Shown: positions 49,516 to 60,059 of the stretch, one piece after another
Position numbering within the stretch: position 1 is the stretch's first letter
How the letters are laid out: the number at the start of each line of letters is the position of its first letter
DNA from: Galeruca laticollis
Lineage: Eukaryota > Arthropoda > Insecta > Coleoptera > Chrysomelidae
Length of the DNA: 64,000 nt
Direction: 5' to 3'
Assembly: GCA_963921935.1 (NCBI GenBank)
Contig: OY998175.1
Coordinates: forward strand, 225,888,122-225,952,121
Made by a program: the position numbers and the translations under genes
The notes under the pieces: generated by a model
What the model saw: only the letters and a program-made list of their open reading frames with translations
Databases searched by the model: none
What the model was told of the DNA's origin: nothing

Positions 49516-51120
49516 AACAGCGCAAAGATCAAAGTGGAACATCAAAAAAGCTAACTGGGAGCAATACTTTTTAAGTTTTGATACTGGGAAAAAATATAAC
49601 TCATATCAAGAAATCAAAGAGGAAATAGAAAAGGTAGCAGAACAAGCTATTCCAAAAACCAGTACAAAGCCAAGGGGAAAACTTAAGATAAGAAATCCTA
49701 AATGGTGGGACAGACAGTGTGAAGAGGCAAGCAAGGAAAGGAATGGAGCACTAAAAGATTATAAAGATCAAGCAAGTGAAGAGAATTATACAAAATATAA
49801 AAACACAACTGCCAGAACAAGAAGGATCCTAAAACAAAAAAAGAAAAACAGCTTTATTGCTTTTACAGAAAGTCTAAACAGAGACACACCAATAAATAAA
49901 ATATGGAAAATAATTAGAAAGTTCTCTAACAAAAAAGAGTACTCTCAGCACGCTTCCTTAGAAGAGAATTGGATAATCGATATGCTTAATGCAATTGCCC
50001 CACCATACATTCCATCAGAAGATCAACAGGAGTACAGTAATATATTACACCATCCAAACCATTCTCAACAAATGAACTTAATATGACACTCAGAAACAAG
50101 CAAGACTCAGCACCAGGATTGGACGAAATAACATACAGGATGATCAAAAATATGCCTACAGGAGTTAAAAATCAATTACTTGATATCTACAACAAGATTC
50201 TGGCTGGGAAAGAGGATATACCTGAAGATTGGAGAAAACAAGTGGTGGTACCCGTCCTAAAGCCAGGAAAAGCGCCAAACCTGTATACCAATTACAGACC
50301 AGTAGCAATGGAATCATGTATAGTCAAAATTATGGAAGCAATGATCAAATCGAGGTTGGAATACCATATAGAAAGCAAAGAGTTGCTAGCAAAAGAGCAA
50401 TATGGTTTCCGAGCAGGCAAAGGGATCCAAGAATGTACAGCGAGATTAACCACTGAAATATATTCCAATATTACGGTAAACAAGAAAGTAGTAACAGTAT
50501 TTTTGGACATTTTAGCAGCGTATGATAACGTACTAATTCCCAAAATGGTAGAATATCTTAACAAGATCAAGATAAATTCAGATACCATAACATTCATTCA
50601 TAACCTTCTAAAACAAACACAAATCTATATTAGGTCTCCAAACTCGAATAAAACAGTAGGAACCCAATGGACGAACAAAGGACTCCTTCAAGGATCGCCA
50701 CTGAGCCCAATACTCTTTAACCTGTACACAGCAACACTAGCAGAAACCATGGAAGATGAAGTGAATATAAGTCAATTTGCAGATGACACTTTGGAATGGT
50801 GCAGCAACCAGAATTTGGAGACATCAATTCAAAAAATACAAACAACACTAAATAAAATATGGAACTGGCTAATTGAACATGGATTTTCAGTGTCGCCCAC
50901 CAAATCAAAGGCCATGGTGCTTGCAAGAGGAGACCTAAGAAGGGCACCATCCAATTTAACCATAAACGGAGAGATTATTGAATGGGTTAAGGAAACAAAA
51001 TACCTGGGAATAATATTTGATAGCAGGTTAAATTGGACAAAACATATAGAACATATATGCAACAAAAGGAATAAACGTAATGAAAGCCTTAACCAGAGCC
51101 TGGTAGGGCGCAGATCCTAA
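49516..51120 (+). pseudogene. LINE reverse transcriptase
   Basis: A basic linker (49520-50080) leads into APGLDEITYRMIKNMPTGVK, NYRPVAMESCIVKIMEAMIK, EQYGFRAGKGIQECTARL, VTVFLDILAAYDNV (first Asp), GLLQGSPLSPILFNLYTATL, ISQFADDTLEWCS (catalytic FADD), and TKYLGIIFDSRLNWTKHI. The 345-codon core is open; a frameshift near 51100 ends it. Confidence 0.93.
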
Positions 51121-52081
51121 TCCTACTGAATATATATAAAACAATTGTTAGATCTCATCTTGACTATGGATCAACACTAATATTTAAATGTTCTCAACAA
51201 AACATGAAAAAGTTAGATAGAATACAATTCCAAGCACTGCGTATAGTAACAGGATGCATGAGAAGCACCCCCACTAATGTATTATTGGGAGAAACAGCAG
51301 AGACGCCAATACAGGACAGGAGATTATGGATATGTGCAAAATCATCACTGAAGTGGATGGCACAAGAAAACGGCACAAAAACTGCTAGCCTCATGAAATT
51401 CTATGAATTATATAATGAATCTCCGAGATATTGGCAAAACCGGCCTCCACCAACATTAATAGAAGGATTTGACCTTGCTCTAATGTTCATAGGAGACTTG
51501 GAAAGAACTAATAAATTTTACCCTGTTACGAAGGAACATATGAAGCTCAAGTAACAGAAATAAAATGGATTGATTCAAAATTAACAAAAGGTGACTCATC
51601 ATGCAAAACAAAGTTAACAGACATACTCAGTACGAAATTTAAGAATGTTACTACAATATACACAGATGCCTCATTAGATCCAATAACCAAGAAATGTGGA
51701 ATTGGGGTGTTCTGTCCCAGCTTACAAACAGGATTTAAAAAAAGACTGAGAGATGACACTTGCATTTGCACTGCGGAGATTCTAGCGATAAATGAAGCAC
51801 TGAAATTTGCAGAAAGGGAAAACATCCAAACAATGTTAATTCTATCAGACCCGAAAAGCGCCATACAAAAAATATCGGGAGGAAAAATATCGGCAAAAAC
51901 AGATGCAAATACAATAAAAACAAAAGAACTGATCTACAGAATGGAAGAAGAGGGCAATAGGATACAAATAATGTGGATTCCGGGGCACTCAGGGATACCA
52001 GGAAATGAAAAGGCGGACAAGGTGGCAGCAGAAATCACAAGGAACATCAAGGAAAGGATCTGGAGCGAATGGGTTTTCAAG
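51121..52081 (+). pseudogene. LINE thumb/linker and RNase H domain
   Basis: 51204-51554 encodes the linker (RIVTGCMRSTPTNVLLGETA). RNase H follows after a frameshift: TTIYTDASLDPITKKCGIGV (Asp), CTAEILAINEALKFA (Glu), LILSDPKSAIQKI (Asp), MWIPGHSGIPGNEKADKVA. The domain ends at the TA where the pogo element is inserted. Confidence 0.9.
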
Positions 52082-52090
52082 TAGGGGAAT

Positions 52091-52301
52091 GGCGGGCAAA
52101 GTGACATAGTTTACGTTTGACTGGCTCTTACAAAGTAAAAATAAATCTAAAAAATTTAGATTTTTGCTCATTCAACTAACATATTATTGGCCTTTAAGAT
52201 CTGAAATATTCACCCTCTCAACTGAACGCATCTGCTTGAAATCGCGATATTTTTTCATCTTTGTGAAATTTCACTTTGCCCGCACTAATGCGGGCAAAGT
52301 G
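52091..52301. promoter_or_regulatory. Left-end copies of the GGCGGGCAAAGTG motif
   Basis: The motif occurs at 52091-52103 (the terminal repeat). A palindromic pair follows: cactttgcccgc at 52272-52283 and gcgggcaaagtg at 52290-52301. These are good candidates for transposase binding sites, with further copies at the other end of the element. Confidence 0.6.
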
Positions 52302-52490
52302 GAATTTTGGGGAGGGTAAAGTGGAATGCAGCAATAGCTGGAAAATTTAACACAATTAATGAATTTGGTAACACAAAAGATATTACTTTATTATCAAATG
52401 AAGTCATAGTTCAAATTTTAACTAAAAAATAACAGATTATTCTTAAAAAAATTAAAAGGCACATTTTTCTACAATAGGTAGGTTTTAGTC

Positions 52491-54335
52491 TTACATATTA
52501 ACAAACTGACTGAGTTCCGGGATATGGAAGAAACCTCTTCGTAGCTGTTTTGGTTCGTTTATATTCATATGGAGATCTTGATATGAATATGACATCAGGT
52601 CCTCTTTTGCAGGCCATCGGAAATATTTTTGAGTTTTTTCCATACATTTAACTGTCACTCTATCTGTTGTTTTATTTACAACCAGCCCTGGGAAAAATTG
52701 TCCCTCATACTGGACCACAACCCAACGTCCTTCATGAATCATTTCTGATGAGAGAGTCCGTTTAGTTACTATTTTGTTTTCAGTTTCTTCATCTGAAAAG
52801 CTCTCCTCAGAATCACTGTCGTCTAATTTAAGGCTCGTTTCACTCTCTGTATCTGAGGCAAATAGTTGTTTTGTGACCTTCCTGACTTTCTTTTTTCTTA
52901 TTTTTTCTCTTTTTTCTTGTTCCTTTTTCTCTTTTTCGTCCTTTTTTCTTTTGAGTTCGTCAATAAAAGGTGTGCTGGTAGCTACAACGGTAACACCTTT
53001 ACGACTCTTACGCGTTTTTGACCCCTCTGCAATTTCATTATTTCTGCTGTCCACATGAGGTATAGGTAAAATGTCATGAGGTGAAACAATTTCAATTTTT
53101 GCATTACTAAGTGAACGATTAGTTGTTTCAGCAGCTGAGAAAGCATCATCAGGAAAAACTCGTTGGAAAGGGTATATGCCGGTTTTTTGAAAGCCTGAAA
53201 TTGCATTTTGTAAGGTGGCTGCCTTTAGATATGCTTCACCAAAAAGGGGTCCAATTTCGCGAATAGTGACCACTTTACCAGGATTCTCTCTCAGCCATAT
53301 CCTTACAGCCTGCTCATAGTAAGCTGAGAGAGGGAACATGAATGCCACATCCAATGGCTGCAAGCGGTGAGTGCAGTGTGGAGGTAGTACTAAAATATCA
53401 ACATTATTTTCCTTTGCCAACATCATCACTTCCAGATTATTGACGTGTGTAGCATGTCCGTCGAGAATTAACAAAACGCGCTCTTCAGCTGTAGGTTTGG
53501 AATATTTCATAAAATGTTTAAACCATTCTACGAATATTTCCGACTGCATCCACCCGGACGGATGTGTGAAAACTTTGGTGTTTGGAGGGAGACCTTTTTC
53601 AAACAATGGATTAGCTCGAACTCTCGGAAAAATAAGTGAAGGAGGAATGTAGTTTCCGGTAGCGCTGAAGCAAATTTCGGCCGTCACTAGAGATCCTCTT
53701 TCAGCTGATGACAAAACACCCACCTGCTTCTTCCCCTTTCGAGATAATATCTTTGACGGTCTGTTCGGCACTGTGCTAATACCAGTTTCATCACAATTGT
53801 ACACTCTATCAGGAGTGTAGTGATGAGATTCGTATAATCCTTCAAGAAGGTCAAAAAACTTATTAACGTTAACTTTGTTGAACGCAGAAGCCCGTGCTGC
53901 AGATGTTTTCTCAGGAAGTCGTAGAGAGAGTTCAGGATGTCGTCTTAGAAACCCCTTTACCCAGTCCTTTCCTGCCTTTTTGTCTCTTTTATTAAAGTTG
54001 TTAACTATTTTATTGTGTTCCGCAAATTGAAAGGCAAGATACTTTAGATCTGATATCGTCAAACCAAAAAGTCGAGATTCCATGGTAAGGATATAGTCAA
54101 CCAAGATGTTTTCTTGTACGGAAGTAAATACGGTCCGAAAGCGTCCCAAACCTTTTTTTGATGCTAGATTTTCAGGTTTTTTTAATCTTCGAAATAATGT
54201 TGCTACTGGAATGTGGTAATTTTTTGCAGCTGCATTAATACTGTTAGTACCTTCCCGAACTGCATTTATCGCAGCCTTCATACAGTCTTCTTCCCATGCT
54301 TGTTGATTACTTTTTCTGTTGTATTGATGAACCAT
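52491..54335 (-). CDS. pogo/Tigger-like transposase (CENP-B/jerky-type), intact
   Basis: The open frame starts at 54419, but the likely start is the Met at 54335 (MVHQYNRKSNQQAWEEDCMK, 614 residues). It begins a psq-type helix-turn-helix, and the upstream codons overlap repeat motifs. Then come a CENP-B-type second helix-turn-helix (DKKAGKDWVKGFLRRHPEL), and a DDE core: VYNCDETGIST (D), LLILDGHATHVNN (D), and LPPHCTHRLQPLDVAFMFPL (last D). A lysine/glutamate-rich stretch and a C-terminal globular segment (GRWVVVQYEGQFFPGLVV) follow. Cut-and-paste transposition with TA targets is known for the family. No stop or frameshift is visible. Confidence 0.93.
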   Translation of the reverse strand: MVHQYNRKSNQQAWEEDCMKAAINAVREGTNSINAAAKNYHIPVATLFRRLKKPENLASKKGLGRFRTVFTSVQENILVDYILTMESRLFGLTISDLKYLAFQFAEHNKIVNNFNKRDKKAGKDWVKGFLRRHPELSLRLPEKTSAARASAFNKVNVNKFFDLLEGLYESHHYTPDRVYNCDETGISTVPNRPSKILSRKGKKQVGVLSSAERGSLVTAEICFSATGNYIPPSLIFPRVRANPLFEKGLPPNTKVFTHPSGWMQSEIFVEWFKHFMKYSKPTAEERVLLILDGHATHVNNLEVMMLAKENNVDILVLPPHCTHRLQPLDVAFMFPLSAYYEQAVRIWLRENPGKVVTIREIGPLFGEAYLKAATLQNAISGFQKTGIYPFQRVFPDDAFSAAETTNRSLSNAKIEIVSPHDILPIPHVDSRNNEIAEGSKTRKSRKGVTVVATSTPFIDELKRKKDEKEKKEQEKREKIRKKKVRKVTKQLFASDTESETSLKLDDSDSEESFSDEETENKIVTKRTLSSEMIHEGRWVVVQYEGQFFPGLVVNKTTDRVTVKCMEKTQKYFRWPAKEDLMSYSYQDLHMNINEPKQLRRGFFHIPELSQFVNM

Positions 54336-54375
54336 TCTTACCTGCAAAGAATTAGAAAAAACCATTCTTAAACAT

Positions 54376-54434
54376 GGCGGGCAAAGTGAAATAATTTCAT
54401 ATTGCCCGCCACATCCCATTCCACTTTGCCCGCC
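54376..54434. promoter_or_regulatory. Internal copies of the motif around the transposase start
   Basis: ggcgggcaaagtg at 54376-54388, tgcccgcc at 54403-54410, and cactttgcccgcc at 54422-54434 lie just upstream of the likely start codon at 54335. This place suits autoregulation by the transposase. The right terminus carries two more copies at 54761-54773 and 54780-54792. Confidence 0.5.
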
Positions 54435-54800
54435 CTGTTTAAAAATTATGCAAACATTAATAACTTTTTACATAGCCGTAATAACGAGATGATTATTAGT
54501 AAATATGTTCTCAATTCATTATTTTATGTAGTCATTATAAGTAAACCAAAACAGGCATTATAACAGAAATGTCAGAGCATCGGAAACATTAATATATACT
54601 TACAATTTTATCGAAGAAAACACAAAAACACGAACGACAAAGATACCTGCAATAAGATTGCCGCCATACTAGTTTCTAGCGGTGCCAACTGTCTTAATCT
54701 ACAAATAAATGGCACTAGATGGTAGCCACAGTAACAACCAAAAATTTAAACTAGAAATTTCACTTTGCCCGCCCATTTCGCTTTGCCCGCCCCTCCCCTA

Positions 54801-55061
54801 CCAAGAATTAGGAAGACAAACGGGACAGAGCTATACTATGCTAAACCCCATACCAACAAAGAAGCCTTGGTTCAATGAAACTAGCTACAAATCAAGATTC
54901 CACATTTCCACTCTATGTAGAATGAGAACAACCCACTGTTGTACACCAGCCCACCTAAATAAAATCAATATTAAAGACAACCCCCTATGCGACTGTGGGG
55001 AATATGGAGATCTCAATCATATACTTTTTAGTTGCCCAAATCATCGGAATAGTTCAGAATT
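54801..55061 (+). pseudogene. LINE ORF2 C-terminal finger
   Basis: It reads PWFNETSYKSRFHISTLCRM, RTTHCCTPAHLNKINIKD, and CDCGEYGDLNHILFSC. It is followed by NHRNSSELY, where the Tc1/mariner element is inserted. Coding resumes past 57886 with TLIKFTKGPIHVNNILRYPN. Confidence 0.88.
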
Positions 55062-55063
55062 AT

Positions 55064-57883
55064 ACAGGGTGTCCCGGGACTAATGGGAAAAAAGTCAGGA
55101 GCGTATAATCTGAGCCAAAATAATGTTAGTACTTCATATAAACTTTCTCTATGCAGGCCCTCGTTTTCGAGTTATAGGCCTCCAAAGTTTTAATTTTGAA
55201 TTTGGTTTTTATTTTTTGTACTAGTTATTTGATCTTTATAAAATTCACGGCAAAGCTATATTGTACATGTATGTTTATTTTGGTGAGGTAAACTGATTTG
55301 CAGTAGTGCCTTGATGCCAGGGACGGACTACTCGCAATGGTTAGTGATACAAAAATTTTGCAGGGATGGCACACCCTGTATAAAATTATCGAAATTGACT
55401 TCCCCACACATTACGCTAACGAAAAGGTACTCTTGTTGGAATTCGATAAAATAAGCCGTTTGGCTAATATTTACAGTTTTATTAATGCACTACGTACAAA
55501 TTTACCTAACTAATTTATTTATATGATGTCCAAGATTTACCTATAGTACTACAAAAAAATAAATTGATGATAGCAGATGATAAAAACATTAAGAACTTAT
55601 TTAATGGGTATTAAATAGGTACGCAAACAACGTAATTAGTTGCTTTTAATCAAAATTACACAACATTATTAAACCATTAAGAAAACCTCAAAAAACACTT
55701 CCCCACACATTAAGCTGACGAAAAGGTACTCTTGTTGGAATTCGATAAAATAAGCCGTTTGGCTAATATTTACAGTTTTATTAATGCACTACGTACCAAT
55801 TTACCTAACTAACTTATTAATACGATGTCCAAAATTTACTACCTACAGTACAACAAAAAAATAATTTAACGATAGCAGGAGATAAAAAACATTAACGACT
55901 TATTAATTCGAAAGTTGGTAAACAAATTTTAAAAGTGTTTTTACCGTTTATCAAGTAACCATAGGATTAGTTGTCAAATGTTGTGTAGAATAGTTCGTAG
56001 TCAGTACTTCTCAATAATTCATAAGTACTTAATTTAACAGTTACAATGGCAGAATTCACTTTTATTGAGTACGCAGATATACATTTAATGTATGGACTGG
56101 CTTCTCGAAACTGTTTAAAGGCCAGAAGGCTTTATGCAGAACATTTTGCAAATAGATCATTGCCAGACAGACGAATGTTTGAGCGTATTAATCTCAGGAT
56201 ACGAGAAACATGTATGAATAAGTAAATGTAATTTTCCATGTATACAAAACAAAATTTTAAATTTTAGGAAGTTTTTTGCCAAAAAAGGTGGAAAAGGTCC
56301 AGTACGAAGCGTACGTACTGTGGCAGTCGAACAAGACTTGTTAAATGCAGTTGATAATGAACCATCAACGAGTTTACGAAAATTATCAAGAGAACATAAC
56401 GTATCGAAATCAGTTGTTCATCGAGTTCTAAAAGAACGGCTGTTATATCCTTTTCACATAAAAAAGTACACAGTATGACAGTGGCTGATTATCCTGCACG
56501 ACTTGAGTATAGCCATTGCTTTCTGCGACAACTACAAGCAGACAATACATTTATTAGTAACGTTCTCTTTACGAACGAATCCGGTTTCACCAGAGATCGA
56601 GTCATAAATTCTCATAATAAGCATTTATGGGATGATGTGAATCCACATGGCATTATCCAAACTAGGAGTCAGCATAGATTCATGGTTAATGTTTGGGCAG
56701 GAATAGTTGGCAATCGTTTGATAGGGCCATACTTTATTGACGGTACTTTGACGGGTCAGAGATATTTGGAGTTTTTGCAAAATGAGTTAAGGAACCTGTT
56801 TGATGATGTACTAGTAAAAACTCGAAGGAATTTATGGTTCATGCATGATGGGGCCCCTCCTCATTTCAGTTTAGATGTACGACAGCATTTACACACAAGG
56901 TTTCCTTATAGATGGATTGGTCGTGGAGGCCCTTTTCAATGGCCACCGCGATCAAGAGACGTTAATCCTGTGGATTTCTTTCTCTAGGGTTATCTCAAAA
57001 GTAAGGTATTCGCAACACCTGTGCAAACAAGGCAAGATTTAATAGACAGAATTGTGTTACGCTGCAATGTTATTAGAAATAATGTGGGATTGCTCTTTCA
57101 AGTGCAAAGAAACAACCTTCGTAGACTTAGAATGTGCGTGGAAGTGGGAGGAGCTCATATTGTACATTTATTAGAATAACGTTAGTTTTTGTTGTTGTTT
57201 AAAAATTAGTTTTAGTCTAATGTTTTAAAACTTGTGTTTTTTGAAGTTTTCTTAATGGTTTAATAATGTTGTGTTCGTAATTTTGATTAAAAGCAACTAA
57301 TTACGTTGTTTGCGTATCTATTTCATTCCCATTAAATAAGTTCTTAATGTTTTTATCATCTGCTATCATCAAATTATATTTTTGTAGTACTATAGGTAAA
57401 TCTTGGACTTCATATAAATAAGTTAGTTAGGTAAATTTGTACGTAGTGCATTAATAAAACTGTAAATATTAGCCAAACGGCTTATTTTATCGAATTCCAA
57501 CAAGAGTACCTTTTCGTTAGCGTAATGTGTGGGGAAGTCAATTTCGATAATTTCATACAGGGTGTGCCATCCCTGCAAAATTTTTGTATCACTAACCATT
57601 GCGAGTAGTCCGTCCCTGGCATCAAGGCACTACTGCAAATCTGTTTACCTCACCAAAATAAACATACATGTACAATATAGCTTTGCCGTGAATTTTATAA
57701 AGATCAAATAACTAGTACAAAAAATAAAAATAAAAACCAAATTCAAAATTAAAACTTTGGAGGCCTATAACTCGAAAACGAGGGCCTGCATAGAGAAAGT
57801 TTATATGAAGTACTAACATTATTTTGGCTCAGATTATACGCTCCTGACTTTTTTCCCATTAGTCCCGGGACACCCTGTATAAA
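55064..57883 (+). mobile_element. Tc1/mariner-superfamily element with ~625-bp inverted repeats
   Basis: The ends read cagggtgtcccgggactaat on both sides (right reversed), flanked by TA. The terminal inverted repeat is long: 55064-55690 pairs with 57255-57883. Each copy contains an inner boundary with a second end-like sequence (cagggtgtgccatccctgca), as if a ~320-bp element formed the outer part. On the left, a segment of the repeat is duplicated again at about 55700-55920. It lies inside LINE ORF2. Confidence 0.9.
56046..57178 (+). pseudogene. Tc1/mariner-superfamily transposase with DUF4817 N-terminus, decayed
   Basis: The first part (MAEFTFIEYADIHLMYGLAS, NCLKARRLYAEHFANRSLP) fits the DUF4817 helix-turn-helix. 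A probable intron (gtaaatg near 56222, acceptor aattttag near 56268) leads to KKGGKGPVRSVRTVAVEQDL. After a frameshift near 56475 the DDE core reads VLFTNESGFTRD (Asn in place of the first catalytic Asp), WFMHDGAPPHFS (second Asp), and SRDVNPVDFFL. A TAG follows, replacing the usual Trp codon. The protein is not functional. Confidence 0.88.
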
Positions 57884-57885
57884 AC

Positions 57886-58427
57886 GTTAATCAAATTCAC
57901 AAAAGGACCAATCCATGTTAATAACATTCTTAGATATCCTAATTCTGAGGAAGCTTGTATACTTACCAAGTATTTGCTTGCTAGTAATATTAAGCTTTAG
58001 TGCAATGGTATGGTTGCATGCTGGCTTAATTACCAGATGAAGTATTGGCATGAAACATTTTTGAGTAAATTTGACATCAAATTAATTGACAAATTTCTTT
58101 TAGCTAATCCTGTACCACCATATCCTGTATAGCTGGCGTGACCTTTGTGAATAGTTCTGGATCCGCCACAGAACGAGAAGAGTCTATAAACCCTTATTGT
58201 TATACCTTATCCTTCCCGAAGAGCATGGGACAAACCCAGATGCACTTAACGGTGCACTCTTCGTGAAACTACATTCTAGAAAGAACCTGGCCGGATGCTG
58301 TAAAGCAAGAGGTCAAAAAAAACCAGATGAGGTTGGGAGATTGAAACTTGAGAAATTTGAATAAATCTTTCTCTCATCATATTGCAGTTAAAAACTAAAA
58401 TATAATATAAAACTTTAAATGCTTTAA
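57886..58427 (+). pseudogene. End of LINE ORF2 and its 3' region
   Basis: The frame continues TLIKFTKGPIHVNNILRYPN, SEEACILTKYLLASNIKL, stop near 57998. The following ~430 bp are noncoding, ending in an AT-rich tail (ataatataaaactttaaatg) just before a Harbinger end. No clear target-site duplication was found. Confidence 0.8.
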
Positions 58428-58990
58428 GGACCGTATGCACCGTCAACAAGTTTCTTAACTAAGATATGTTTTTCGACTTAAGTCGAATTTTTACAATTCA
58501 CCGTCATAACTATTTAAGTATTTCTAGATTTAAGTCCTGCATTTTGTCGACTTAAAACGCTTAAATTGTTCTTTGTGGTGAGAAAAATAGGTTAGATATG
58601 TTGTCCTCAGATAAAAGGTGAAATTATTTTTGTGAAAATTGTTTATTAAATTTTTCATTAAGCAATTATTAAAATAATGGAAGATGACCCATTTTTAATA
58701 GATGATGATCTAGATGTGATAGCCATTATGGACTTTGGTTCTCCTCGGAGGTTTTAATGCCAGAGAAGATTTCTTTGAAATAGTGGATAATGTGTCTTTC
58801 CTTCAAATGGTTCGTTTAAGAAAACCTACAGTTTTGAATGTGTTGAAACAAATTGATCCTTACTTCCCAAACTCACGGTGTCAGAACCACGTTTGACATT
58901 ATTTACTACAATACTACGGCGTATTTAAAATGATCGTCGCGATCACACTCTGACGATATTTGCATCTCTCTTTATATGGTAATTAAACAT
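58428..58990 (+). mobile_element. PIF/Harbinger transposon fragment (left end and start of nuclease)
   Basis: It begins ggaccgtatgcaccgtcaac, a Harbinger-like terminal repeat. Short frames follow: MEDDPFLIDDDLDVIAIMDF from 58677, then in another frame FFEIVDNVSFLQMVRLRKPT and NVLKQIDPYFPNSR, like the N-terminus of HARBI1-type nucleases. The rest is missing. A similar phrase, ggcccgaatgcaccgtttg, appears at 63712. Confidence 0.65.
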
Positions 58991-59227
58991 GGACAAAGCT
59001 ACTAAATAGATTACTAATGGTAATTCTAAGCTTCAAACCCGTATGAAGTCTCCATCAGTGGCGTAACTAGGATCAAGTTCTGGGGCAGGGATGAACTACC
59101 GGGGTGTCTGGGGAATGAAGTTTTGAAATTTTAAGCCTCTAAAACTGCATTTTAGCTTTTCTTATAAATGTATAGCCTATAATTCCTAATTTTTGGTACA
59201 TTTCAAACAAGTAGGTTTGCTGTGAGA

Positions 59228-59505
59228 TGCCCTGAACTATATCCAATAATAAAATTGGTTACTTTTGTATACACTCCTTTGGCTGTAGAGTGCTAACAAA
59301 CCGAAGTTTCTCCAAAAATAAACAAAAGTTTAGTATATCTGACTTTATAAAACTCGTTCTTCTGACTCTGGTGAGCTGAAAGTCAATGGGGTTCATCGGT
59401 GAGTAGCCCTGAACCAATAAACACTCATAAAATTGGTCACTTGTATAAACTTCGGACGCTGTAACGTGCTATTAAACCGGAATTTCTCCAAAAATGACAG
59501 TGTAG
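59228..59505. repeat. Imperfect ~175-bp tandem duplication
   Basis: Segments near 59230-59330 and 59403-59500 share ccctgaac, ataaaattggt, ctgta and a final accggaatttctccaaaaat-like phrase. 59510-60055 has no recognisable gene; the minus-strand open frame at 59610-59837 has no known motif. Confidence 0.6.
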
Positions 59506-60059
59506 TATATATGATGTATTTACGGAAACCTAATCTGGTTTAAGTACTGGGTTCTTAAATTCACGTGACGGGGTATTACTTGGTTCTGGAGGTATCCGAG
59601 AGCATTTTATTACTCGTTCAAGAAACTATTTCTGAGCTGTCGCAATATAGCGAAGTGTAACAGTTGAGTTATAAGGTATGTTTTCTGAACGCAACCATTG
59701 AGACAATAACAGGTACTGAAATTTTGAGCAATGTTGCCACTTTTAGTTATAACCATAAAAGTATCTAAGGATACAACAAATTCTTGTTTAAAATTTATAT
59801 AAGAATATGCCCTTATTAAATAAAATTCAAGTATCATTAATTAATTTTAAAAGCAGGGTCTCAAATGCAGAAATTAGTATGACTTTTTTATTTGTATAAC
59901 TTTTCAACAAATTTTCAATTTAACTTCTAATTTCTTTTTTCCCGCAACTAAAGAGGATTTGTAAATATGGCAAAGCAGTGGAAGTGTCCCGCAAGTGAGC
60001 TTAGAATGTGACTCAATGTTTGGGACAGGAAAAAGTCAAAACAAACATATCTATTTTAT

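Larger units (their letters stand above)
52084..54798 (-). mobile_element. pogo/Tigger DNA transposon, apparently intact (2,715 bp)
   Basis: The terminal inverted repeats start ggggaatggcgggcaaagtg (left) and ggggaggggcgggcaaag (right, reverse strand). They are flanked by TA at 52082-52083 and 54799-54800, the pogo/Tc1 superfamily target. One long open transposase gene fills the element. The insertion splits the LINE between RNase H and its C-terminal finger. Confidence 0.93.
47500..58427 (+). mobile_element. Near full-length LINE (I/LOA-like, two ORFs), interrupted by two DNA transposons
   Basis: Order: ORF1 with zinc knuckles (47522-48720), endonuclease (48850-49515), reverse transcriptase (50083-51120), RNase H (51600-52080), C-terminal finger (54801-55061), end of ORF2 and 3' region (57886-58427). 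A pogo element (52084-54798) and a Tc1/mariner element (55064-57883) lie inside ORF2. Removing them brings the coding parts together. Several frameshifts and stops show the LINE is dead. Its outer ends are approximate. Confidence 0.9.

Noticed and set aside
52774..53058. Serine/phenylalanine-rich plus-strand ORF
   Set aside because: It is antisense to the lysine/glutamate-rich part of the intact pogo transposase.
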